DNA of 64,000 nt from assembly GCA_013176395.1 (NCBI GenBank), contig JABMLP010000018.1:620001-684000 (forward strand), given 5' to 3'. Source of the DNA: Venturia oleaginea. Its lineage: Eukaryota > Ascomycota > Dothideomycetes > Venturiales > Venturiaceae. The notes under the pieces were generated by a model, which saw nothing but the letters and a program-made list of their open reading frames with translations, made no database searches and was not told the DNA's origin. Positions within the stretch are counted from its first letter, which is position 1. The number at the start of each line of letters is the position of its first letter. The translations under genes were made by a program, and so were the position numbers. Below are positions 55,316 to 64,000 of the stretch, one piece after another.

Positions 55316-55875
55316 GGTTGTTGTTGTTGTTCTGGGGCGATGGCTTTTTGCCATTTTTTTCCCATGACGCAGATGCTGCAGGCAGCGGTAGTGGTCTTGA
55401 AACTTGTTGGCTTGACTTCTTAGCAGCGTCAGACACGGCTGTGGGAAAATGGTTAGCTATCTGTAACTGATTGCGTATAGACAACGGTAGAAATTGAATC
55501 GTACAATTTGACCACTGTTTGAGGCCTTTCGCGGCGTCCTTGTATGCATCTCCAGTATCTTTCACTATAAACTTTGGTCAGTTTGTGTCTTCATTGATCA
55601 ATTGAAATGTCAAACTGACAGACGTCGCCGGTGACCTCTCCGGCTTGCTTCGCGTATTCAGCGTAGGCTTTTGTGAGATCTCCGCTTGGTTTTCCCCCAG
55701 ACTTGGAGAACTCCTTCAAGGCGTTATCGTATGCTTTGCCCGCGTTCTTGTACGCTTTGTCGAAATCCTTCGAATCCTTCGGTCCATCAAGTGAGACAGC
55801 ATTGTCTCTTGTTTGTAGAAGAGGTGCCGCGAGGGCGGATGCAGCCAGTAGGCTGAGAAGCGTTTGATATCTCAT
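54816..55875 (-). CDS. Secreted protein with Asn run and PQPFQ repeats
   Basis: Exons 55875-55620 and 55564-54816 encode 334 residues. MRYQTLLSLLAASALAAPLL is a signal peptide. The next 110 residues are Ala/Lys/Asp-rich and helical, with repeated motifs such as KDFDKAYKNAGKAYDNA and KDTGDAYKDAAKGL. Then follow an Asn-rich run, a Lys/Pro/Gln linker, and a long tract of PQPFQ units with PQQPP variants. The last 40 residues have aromatic and Trp residues. I know no family. Low-complexity QP tracts of this kind occur in secreted or wall-bound fungal proteins. The junction is fixed by phase (GTC T joined to TG AAA). Confidence 0.78.
54935..55255. repeat. 15-bp and 30-bp coding repeats (PQPFQ tract)
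   Basis: On the plus strand TGGAATGGTTGCGGC recurs about ten times in a row (about 55046-55180), flanked by three copies of a 33-bp unit ending in GGAGGTTGTTGTGGC. Read on the minus strand they give PQPFQ and PQQPPPQPFQ. Confidence 0.92.
55276..55335. repeat. GTT/AAC microsatellite (Asn run)
   Basis: A run of (GTT)n with single interruptions. It encodes about 17 Asn broken by His and Ser on the minus strand. Confidence 0.92.
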
Positions 55876-58125
55876 TATAAATGAGAACTCAAAAAAAAGG
55901 CTAGTAACGAGGAAGGAAAGTCGGCAAGGAGCTGACAATTAGACAGTCTAATGGTTAAAGAATGTGTTGGTTAAAGAGTGTGTTAAGGACTGATACTGTA
56001 CAGAGGCGAATGGAGATGGACTATTTCGTGTGTGGTTTTCTCAGCCTGATATACATCTCAAGACTTCTACAAACGGAAAAACTATAACCACATCAAACCG
56101 GATTAGGTTCTCTATCTCGCTTTTGCCATCTATCTCAAAGCGAAGTCAATGCCTTGGTATTCGTGGAGTATGGTCGATCTGAACAATTCCCCGGAAGTCT
56201 TGGGGTACTTGGTATCTATGGACTGGTAAAAGTACAAGGAAGGTGCCAGCCAAGTGATCCTCATATGAAAAGTATAGGAAGGATAAGCTGACGCTCGATT
56301 TGAACCGAGCTGTGTGCCCAGACCTCCCTTGGCAGGATCGGCAAGACCAACCGAGCACTATGGATTTCGGCAGATGCATATTGCCCGCGTGGAGTTCGAT
56401 GTCAGGCAGTAAGCTGATTGATGGAATCATGCAGATATCGTTTATCTCAGCCCTGCAACGGTTCAGCGAAGGATGTTTCGGAGTCAGTACGACTAACTAC
56501 TGGGATGGAGGTGGCAGCCGAGTATCGTGTTTGGTGGAGCGTGCCTGTTGCTATAAAAACAAAAATACCCTGTTGAGCAACTGGATCGGTTGCGTGGTGC
56601 TGCGGAAGGATAGAGCGAGTTTTTCCAATTCTGACCTGTAAGAAAGTTTTAATGCGGAAGAATATGCCCTCACGTCTAGCCTGGCGACGAGTACCTTGCC
56701 AATCTGGACGTATTTCGAGAAGCAGTGAACCCTTTGTGGACATATCAGAACTTCCGCACAACAATACCTGGCAAGGTAGATGACACTTACTGTTGTTCAT
56801 CTCGTCTGTGCAGGTCATAAATGTGACGTGCACTCGAAATATTTCAACAGTAACACGCTTACCCATTTGAAGAGAGGGAACGTTTTGATTGTTAGGTGTG
56901 CGAAAGTACGTTCCTGTACCGCGGATGTACCAAATCTTGAGACAGTGTGATCATCTCGCACCACTGCTTCACATTCGTGAATGACAAGGAGTGAGTGAGA
57001 AGCTTTCCACATAACTATTGTACTTGCCTCAAGTTGAGGCTATTCTTGGCCGGGAAATGGAGATCGATAACCGAGTTTGTAAGTCAAACCAGGGAGGAAA
57101 ACAGAAAAAACGACCATGTGGCGGAGGCAAACGGAATGAAGCGGGTGTGGCTGTTCTAAACTTAGCTGGTTGTACCTTTTTTGGATCCACCTCCATACGG
57201 TTGAAGTGTATATCTTGGAAAGTGTGGTCCACACCCTGTTCATGAGGTGGAAGAAAAAATGTCCGCCGTGACGAAAGCTCAATGATGCCCTCTGGATGCG
57301 TTATGAAAGGATGTTCAGCAAGTTCCCTGGTGAGTCCTGTCAGAAGCCGAGGTCTCCTCAGATTCCTCCTTTACCCTCTGGAAATATCTTGGCATCTTGA
57401 TGGGGCTAGATCATGGGTAGCAGCAACTCATGATCTGCAATACCGGAATTGACCGATGCCTCGGAGGCCGAACCTTGAATGCATCTCCCTATATCCTGAA
57501 CAGGGAGTAGATAAGCACTATGCAGGAGTCGTGAGACACTCGAAGTCAATAATTCCGAGCCGGAAAGTGGTTGCTCTGTTCGACAAGAAAGCACACTGTG
57601 ATGAAGGCCGACGTTGAGACAATTTCCGGTCCTTTAAGACATTGAAGCATCAAGACGGCGGGGGGATGCACTCAATGTCAAGTCATTGTCCAAGCCAGGG
57701 AACCAGGGGCACGATTGTGACTGATGAGATTCTTGGACTTGTTCCTGGCCTTATTCACCTTCTGTTGCTCGGAGATCAATCAGACTATGGGTAACATCAA
57801 GATAATTGTATAGCCGTCTTCGGGATGGATAATTTTCGGCTGTTGGAAATTTGCTGACAGTGCAGAATGTTTGAAGATGGTGAAGATGTTGGATGTGTAG
57901 AGAGTGACGCAGGAACGCCTGAGGACTGGACATTATAGCCTGCCTAGTCACGTGCTGTCACCTGGAACGGGTCTCGAAAAGTAAAGGTCCAAGTCCAACC
58001 TACTCACTTGCACATTGCCAACCTACCATCAATCCAAACGCCAATCCGGACTCTCAGTCGAGCCTCGTACGACCGCCTCCTGAACTCTTCCCGTCACTTC
58101 GCCCAACTGGCCCTCACTAGCCGCA
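55876..58125. other. 2.2-kb intergenic stretch, nothing recognised
   Basis: Lies between divergent genes. Frames at 56300-56641 plus, 56447-56866 minus and 57018-57282 on both strands overlap and show no family. A tRNA-like T-arm near 56293 was considered and rejected. Confidence 0.4.
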
Positions 58126-58778
58126 ATGTCGCAAGTCATCGGCAAGGTACAATCACCTATACAAACTATCTCCAACATCATCACATCAACTAACCTCACC
58201 TACAGACCCGCCTCGCATACGCCCGCCCCTGGCACCACGTTGATCTCGCCTCCGACTCTCTTCCCCTTGGCCGTCTCGCCTCCCGCATCGCAATGACATT
58301 AATGGGCAAACACAAACCCATATACGATCCCTCAACCGACTGCGGCGATTACATCGTAGCCACAAACTGTTCTTCCCTCTCCGTATCTGGGAAAAAGAGA
58401 ACACAAAAGTTGTACTATTCGCACAGTACAAGGCCGGGCAGTTTGAAGAGTATGAGTTTGGAGAGGATGATGGAGAAATGGGGCGGTGGAGAGATTTTGA
58501 GGAGGGCTGTTCGGGGCATGTTGCCAAAGAATCGGTTGAGGGATGTCAGGTTGGGGAGGTTAAAGAGTAAGTTTGATGCTTATTGAAATACCGGTGGAAT
58601 GATGGCTAATATTGGAACAGCCTTCGAAGGACATGCGCATCCACACAAGAAGAATCTCCTACAATATCCAAACCAGAATGTGCAAAGTACGGACGCGTTG
58701 CACAAATTCAGTATCACAGAGGTTCCCGAAGTCAAGAGTCGGATAGGTCAGGTCGGGAAGGGCGATGTGAGTATATGA
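58126..58778 (+). CDS. Mitochondrial ribosomal protein uL13m (MRPL23)
   Basis: Exons 58126-58146, 58206-58566 and 58621-58778 encode 179 residues. uL13 is an early-assembling protein of the large ribosomal subunit. The start [20 protein letters not shown] with [20 protein letters not shown] is the classic uL13 N-terminal region. GDYIVATNC is the conserved strand, followed by [20 protein letters not shown] and [20 protein letters not shown], matching the LPKN-type rRNA-binding motif. The length and divergent C-terminus fit the mitochondrial rather than bacterial form. The first exon is only 21 nt. Confidence 0.95.
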
Positions 58779-59614
58779 GGAAGATTGTAACGTTTTCATT
58801 GTACTATAAAGCGATTGGAAACACTTACAAAAAAGACGAAAGATGAGGCTCATTATTCTGTGTGATGCCGAGGTCTCGTTCATAGACATTTTCGCTTTAC
58901 GGAGGAGAGAACCGCATGATCAGAGGCAGAAGATATGGGTACTTGGTCAGAACGGGGTCGTGACAAGAATTCGAATCGGATGGGTTGGCACCTGGGTAGT
59001 CGGATCCCGATGAAGATGAAGACCTATCGATTTTCCAGTCCGTGTCTCTATCTAAAGAACCGTCGATGAAGGAATAGATCACCTAACCAACTAGCCACCA
59101 AGTCATCACATCACAACAAAAGCCAAATGCTGTCCACAACACGCAGCAGACATCGATAAAACTAGTGTTCTGGCAGTTCTGGTTTCAAAATTGCCAGAAA
59201 TTCATTATTATCGACGTCAAGTCCGATAAGGCATATCCGCAGTCTGCGTCCGTGGATCATCGCGATCGAGAGGCTGAGCGCTCAGTTGGCGACTCTGCCA
59301 GCTGTAATTGCGTATCATTTATTCACTGAAAATACACCTAGCCGAGGTCTACATTGAATCGGTCATGAGCGAGAGGCAGGCTTGGGGAGAGCAATACGAT
59401 GTGATGTTCCACGTCAATTTCAAGGGGATATTGAGATATTGGGCAGGGTCATCAGTTTTCGAGGCATTGATATACTTGGAGCAGAACTTTGATGCCAGGG
59501 ACTCTCTCCACCCTCTCTACACTAAAACACTCGGCATGCGAAAATTCCAAGAACGAGTCAAAATCATCCTCACAATCTCATCTTCGAAGTCGATCCTCGT
59601 AATTCCCGGTACAG
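58779..59614. other. Intergenic, no gene assigned
   Basis: About 840 bp. A 108-codon plus-strand frame (59308-59634; contains QAWGEQYDVMFHVNFKG) is open but unrecognised and overlaps the end of the minus-strand model beside it. A 61-codon minus-strand frame at 58897-59082 is Ser/Asp-rich. I cannot support either as a gene. Confidence 0.35.
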
Positions 59615-60011
59615 CTATGAGAAAAGTGGATTGACAGACTCAGCCACTGCGCCTAGAAGTTTTTCGTAAGAATAGGGCGGATGCCAAATCTTCACCTTGT
59701 CACCATATCTTTCTCCGCCCATGTCCAAGCCCCTCACACCGATGCCCTTATCCACAACAGAGCAGAAGTACTTGGCAACCTCAAAATACCATTCGACATC
59801 CTTAAACTCCTGGCCTTGTCCGGGATTAAGTCGTCAGAGATCCAGTGACATCGATACCGAGTCGCAAGAGTACTACACAAACGCGTTGATCAGAGCGCCT
59901 AATCCAGAGAACATAGAATGGAATTGCGACGCCAAGTTTAAGACTTGGTAAGAAGAGTCGGACAGTACTAGCAGAGGACAATCGACAGTGACGACGGGAA
60001 CTGGAGAGTGC
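59615..60011 (-). CDS. Unresolved minus-strand gene, 3' exons only
   Basis: Two open blocks on the minus strand, 60011-59879 and 59809-59615, join in phase across a 69-bp intron with GT...CAG ends and a CTGAC branch point. The product reads HSPVPVVTVDCPLLVLSDSS, later SGLGALINAF joined to EFKDVEWYFEVAKYFCSVVD, and ends SYEKLLGAVAESVNPLFS. It looks like protein, with mixed hydrophobic and charged residues and a plausible Gly-rich part, but I recognise no family. I could not find a start: upstream open blocks near 60080-60200 do not join in phase. It may be a pseudogene or a gene with more exons. Confidence 0.35.
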
Positions 60012-60816
60012 CTAGTTCAACGTTAACGGTACATAGTACACGCCGCCCTCGCAGCAAACGGAAGAATAAGATAATACTAACTGACCCCTTCGATCGCTAA
60101 ATCAAACACACGAGATCGCATCACGGAAGGAGACACCGAATGGCGCAAGACAATAATGAGACTTATGACGACGCATTCGTTAGGGATCCTAGCCTCTCAC
60201 ATCTCCATCTCTGGGCCACCTCTCTGCCAACCCTCTTACCGTCGATCAAACATCGCTACTATGAACACTTCTAACCATTCCAATCCAGAACAATTCCAGA
60301 AATATGTCAATCAAAAGCGAACGGAGACACGGAAAGCTTTGGGACCGAGAGAAGAGACGCGCAAGAGAATTGGCGCTGACAGCAAATCTTCACCCCCTCA
60401 GCTTTTCACCATCTCTCCGTCAGTAGCCAACCTTCATCCACCCCACAACAAGCCAAAACCATTTCACAACCTCAAATGCCAGATCACCCTCGCTAAACGT
60501 TCGGCAATGCGAGTCCAAAACATGGCCAGAAAGTTCTCAATTTTCATTCTGGATTAACCCACCATAAATCGAAAGCAATGCTACCATCATGCAGCCAGGC
60601 ACGAGACAATGAGACAATGCTTTCAATTGACGCAAGTACACACATGCTATTCCTACTTCCAAAGCATGTTCCATAGTCATTTCAATGCTACAATGTAGCC
60701 ATGCCATCCATCATTATTATACAAACTCTGAAATCAATGATCCCATCCAGCTTCCATCAATGATAACATGTTCACGAGGCCTGGCCAACGACCAGACTCA
60801 ACAAGGATGCCGTTCC
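60012..60816. other. Intergenic or partly coding, unresolved
   Basis: About 800 bp. A 133-codon plus-strand frame (60156-60557) has a basic stretch (NPEQFQKYVNQKRTETRKAL) but no recognisable family. The minus strand has short open blocks that might be 5' exons of the neighbouring model. Nothing firm. Confidence 0.35.
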
Positions 60817-61863
60817 TCAATGGATGCTACAATTCAACAGATCTGACGCGGGTGACGGCTTTGGCCTCTTTGGGGTGCGAAACACCAACAAGTTGTCTTC
60901 AGCAGATTCGGGGCATCCGGAGTCACCTCCGACCGGTTTAGCACCAGTGCGAGCCTTGCGAGCCTTGCGAGTGTCGAGTTTGAACCTGCAGCTGATACTC
61001 ACAGACACCTGGACGTTCTCTGGAGCGAAGTTGGCATCCGTCAACCGAACACAATCAATGGCACTGTAGGTGTAGTATGGGCGCTCATCGGACCATACGG
61101 GAAAGAGATCGTGAGGCTTGTAGTCAAGATTGTACAGCCTCGTGGCATGTTGGTGGGCAATGTGGGTCGCATTATTGATGGCATTTTGGCGGGCCGACTC
61201 TTGAAGGGTTTGTTGGCTTTCATCGTCAAGACGCCAGTCGATGGACGCAATCATGACGCCGTTGTGCTTGATGGCTTCGAGTGTAAAGTCGTCGACCACC
61301 CTCTGGCTCTTTGCTTTGAAAACGACTTTGACCATCGCTTTGGCCTCGAACCCTCGTTGATCTGCCTGGATCCGGGGCATTACGCTGAGCGCAGTGACCG
61401 CGAAGGAGGTAATGCTGGTATGGTAACTATTGCGGAACTTGCGCAACTTCTGGATTGTGGCTAAGGCACTGTCGAGTACACGCTCGCGAACTGGTCCTGG
61501 ATCGTCTGCCTTGTCTACAAGCTCTCGGTTTGCGACTTCGAAGACGAAGATGCCAAAATCAGGGTGGGCCCTGGCGGTGCCCACGCCCGTGAGGGAGGTC
61601 TGGACGCAGTAGATGTCGCCTGCGAACCAGTTAGACAGGGCTCAAGCACATAAGATGATGTCAGACTCACTATCCGGCCCCAGCTGTGCGTCGTTCTGAA
61701 CGTCTGGTGCAACTTCTTCCTTGGCCGCTTTCTCAGTGTACATGATTCCGCGTTCAAGTCCTTCCTTGGCCGCTTTCGCTTTCTGAGCAGAGCTGCAGCC
61801 CGTGCCCATGGTTCGTGTTGCACATTTTACTGCTGAACCTGGGGTTGTAGGTTTTACGTTCAT
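60817..61863 (-). CDS. SIMPL-domain (DUF541) protein
   Basis: Exons 61863-61671 and 61619-60817 encode 331 residues. SIMPL proteins occur in bacteria and fungi, some linked to oxidative-stress defence or to signalling; their biochemistry is unclear. The domain runs about 65-290: GDIYCVQTSLTGVGTARAHP opens it, VANRELVDKADDPGPVRE and FEAKAMVKVVFKAKSQRVVD follow, and QVSVSISCRFKLD is the last strand, with the ATHIAHQHATRL helix between. The first 64 residues are Lys/Ala/Glu-rich. I chose Met at 61863 because the frame upstream looks like leader. The intron keeps phase. I am moderately sure of the family and unsure of the role. Confidence 0.7.
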
Positions 61864-62851
61864 GGCGGAGTTGGCAATGGTTTGAATCGTAGTAGAAGAG
61901 ACTAAAAGAGACCAAAAAGTGAGCAAATGAGACAATTGAGGGGAGGGTCGAGAAGGCGGGAGAGACTTGAGATATATAGGCGAAGGCAACAAACAGAGCA
62001 TCTCCTTCCTCCGATCAGGTTCGACGTGGTTGCCTCGACATGATCTGAAGTGCCTCCTCTTCCAAGCAGATGCCGCCTGCCTTTCACATCCTGAAGGCAA
62101 GCACACGCCGACGAGATTCTCGGGTAGGTGAAAGATGAAGCGACATCCTGGCAAGCTCTATCTTGAAATTGGTCTTGCAAGGCTCCATGGTCAACAGCTT
62201 TCCTGTTGTTCATGTCGTCGAGGTCGGGTGAAGACAGTTAGTTCGAACTTTCAATACTTTTGCTCAGAGATGGCGTAGAAGCAACGTTGCCTGTCGGTAA
62301 AGTGTACCTGCCATCAGTGGTGAATCCGCCTGATATACCCTAGGTAACCTCCTGGTAGCAAGCACACTCCGAGAAGAGTCCAAGTCGTGATGCTCCGAGG
62401 AACTGTTCGATAGCTGGTGGAGGAAGTGACGGTCTGGAGTGTAGACTGGAAGTTGCCCAACGCCATGCAATCGAGTTGCACAGTTCCAGTCCATAAACGA
62501 CTCGACTCATAGCAAGGGGCTCACTGTTTATTTTGCTGACATTTGGGTAATGATGTTGGATGCACCTGAACGCGTGGAGAACTCCGGAAGCAAACTCCCC
62601 GCGTGGGCTAACGTCGGGGCGAGGGGGACGCGAAGGAAACTTCATGTGATGATTACACTGTGCTCATCATTTTCTGAACTATCTTTCGATCAATTGATAT
62701 ATTTGTGCTGTTGAACACTGAAGGTGTGAGCCTCTTCAAGTCTTCCAAGTGTGTTCCAATGCCCTCGAAGTACTGATATCGCCATAAAGATATATCAACC
62801 CGTCAAGATCAGTACACCTATTCAGGCCTCCCATCTGGACGACAAGCTATT
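61864..62851. promoter_or_regulatory. Shared upstream region of divergent genes
   Basis: About 990 bp between the SIMPL gene (minus) and the dehydrogenase (plus). Minus-strand frames here (61902-62645) look like chance; no motif stands out. Confidence 0.4.
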
Positions 62852-63915
62852 ATGGCGACGATTCGAGCTTCACAGTGCTTGCTAAAGCCGACCCTGAGAA
62901 GAGGCACCCGGCAGTTCAGCTCGACTGTAGCTCGAGCAGCTGCACAAGTCAATTCCGTCGGCGTTGTAGGTGCCGGACAGATGGGACTAGGAATTGCTCT
63001 TGTTGCAGCGCAAAGAGCTGGAGTGCCGGTGACCATCATCGACTCTTCGCAGGCCTCAATCGACAAAGGCCTGAGCTTCGCAGGTAAGGTTTAATGGCAT
63101 ATCGTGTGGGAAGACATGCTCATGCGGGATAGACAAGCTACTAGCAAAGGACGTAACTAAGGAGCGCATAACGCAGGATGAGTCAACGAAGATCCGGGAA
63201 CGACTGACGACGAGCACAAAACTCCAAGATCTTGAGAAGGTAGATTTCGTCATTGAAGCTGTGCCAGTGAGTTATGCCCACCCTTTTCATCCGACGTTGT
63301 CCAATAAGTGCTATATAGGAAGTCGAAAGTCTCAAAACCAAGATATTCGCCGAGCTTGCAAAAATATGTCCTTCCCACAGTATTCTCGCGACGAACACCT
63401 CCTCCATATCAATCACACGCATCGCAGCTTCAACCTCCTCAGACCCAACCGACCTCTCAGCGCCATCGAGAGTTATTAGCACACACTTCATGAACCCAGT
63501 ACCCATACAGAAAGGAGTCGAGATCATTACAGGTCTGCAAACATCACAAGAGACCGTGGACACTGCAATAGAATTCTGCAAGCGAATGGGCAAGATCCCT
63601 TCTCAGAGCGCTGATTCTCCTGGTTTCCTGGCAAACAGGATCCTCATGCCGTATATCAATGAGGCTATTATTTGCTTGGAGACTGGTGTGGGAAAGAAAG
63701 AGGATATTGATAGTATTATGAAGAATGGGACAAACGTGCCCATGGGACCTTTGGTTCTGGCTGATTTCATTGGGCTTGATACGTGTTTGGCGATTATGAA
63801 GGTTTTGCATATGGAAACTGGGGATAGCAAATATCGACCTTCCGTTTTGCTGCAAAAGATGGTTGATGCTAGATGGTATGGAAAGAAGAGTGGGAAGGGA
63901 TTCTACGACTATTGA
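62852..63915 (+). CDS. Mitochondrial 3-hydroxyacyl-CoA dehydrogenase
   Basis: Exons 62852-63083, 63133-63266 and 63319-63915 encode 320 residues. The enzyme oxidises (S)-3-hydroxyacyl-CoA with NAD in beta-oxidation. The N-terminus MATIRASQCLLKPTLRRGTR plus RQFSSTVARA is a typical mitochondrial presequence. The NAD fold begins SVGVVGAGQMGLGIALV with Gly40, Gly42 and Gly45. ILATNTSSISITRIA leads to HFMNPVPIQKGVEII, which holds the catalytic His, and SADSPGFLANRILMPYINEA is the family signature at the domain border. It ends KKSGKGFYDY, as usual. Short or hydroxybutyryl-CoA substrates are likely by similarity. Intron 1 (49 bp) and intron 2 (52 bp) keep phase. Confidence 0.95.
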
Positions 63916-64000
63916 AGCACTTAATCTTGGAATACACAGTAAGATTGTCCTTCACGTCTAAACACCAAACCAACCTGACCGCACTATTTCTGAGCTTGTG

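Noticed and set aside
54881..55367. Long Trp/Leu/Val-rich plus-strand frames
   Set aside because: They are antisense readings of the 15-bp repeats of the minus-strand secreted protein.
56281..56365. tRNA-like T-arm on the minus strand (GCTCGGTTCAAATCGAGC)
   Set aside because: The loop is one base too long for the stem, and no matching acceptor stem or anticodon arm lies upstream.
59308..59634. Plus-strand frame of 108 codons
   Set aside because: Unrecognised, no splice or promoter support, and it overlaps the better-supported minus-strand exons.

Overview
The window looks like nuclear chromosomal DNA of a filamentous ascomycete (Pezizomycotina). Genes are compact and mostly unclustered. Introns are short (about 50-170 bp) with GT...AG ends and CTGAC-like branch points. 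The recognisable proteins are fungal housekeeping or secreted types, and the only mobile DNA is a pair of decayed Fot1/pogo-like transposons. I could not narrow the class further. All gene models below were spliced by hand; exon limits come from reading frame, phase and splice dinucleotides, supported by family resemblance where I recognise the family.

Layout, left to right. 1-6.3 kb, all minus strand: a gene fragment cut by the window edge, the ESCRT-III factor Did2/CHMP1, a small unrecognised ORF, NC2-beta (Dr1), and a short-chain dehydrogenase. 6.9-8.2 kb: an FAD-dependent oxidoreductase divergent from that dehydrogenase. 9.5-12.2 kb: a large unrecognised protein with near-identical 46-residue repeats. 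13-20.6 kb, plus strand: an RRM-like RNA-binding protein, an RNPS1-like SR protein with a probable GC-AG intron, a secreted lysozyme-like/LysM protein, and a Vip1-like RRM protein with a metallothionein-like tail. 22.3-29.2 kb: a secreted S33 peptidase, pterin carbinolamine dehydratase, and an importin-7/8 type karyopherin.

29.75-32.87 kb is a transposon island: two terminal-inverted-repeat elements, each flanked by TA, both inactive. The second ends only 120 bp before an eight-exon Them2-like acyl-CoA thioesterase. Then come a CDC123/D123-like protein, a RING-LON protein with an apparent one-base frameshift, and the TORC2 subunit Rictor/Ste20 (all minus). 47.7-64 kb: urate oxidase with a peroxisomal signal, a second hotdog thioesterase, two convergent genes for secreted low-complexity repeat proteins, mitochondrial ribosomal protein uL13m, an unresolved minus-strand gene, a SIMPL-domain protein, and a mitochondrial 3-hydroxyacyl-CoA dehydrogenase.

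I see no biosynthetic cluster, CRISPR array, confident tRNA or rRNA gene. The genes do not form one pathway. Loose themes are RNA handling (RRM, RNPS1, Vip1), membrane and TOR signalling (Did2, Rictor), acyl-CoA and purine breakdown (two thioesterases, 3-hydroxyacyl-CoA dehydrogenase, uricase), and secreted proteins of the wall or extracellular space (LysM, S33 peptidase, two repeat proteins). The most interesting items are the metallothionein tail on an RRM protein, the two secreted repeat proteins with near-matching signal peptides, the RING-LON frameshift with a possible CaaX end, and the transposon pair at a gene promoter.
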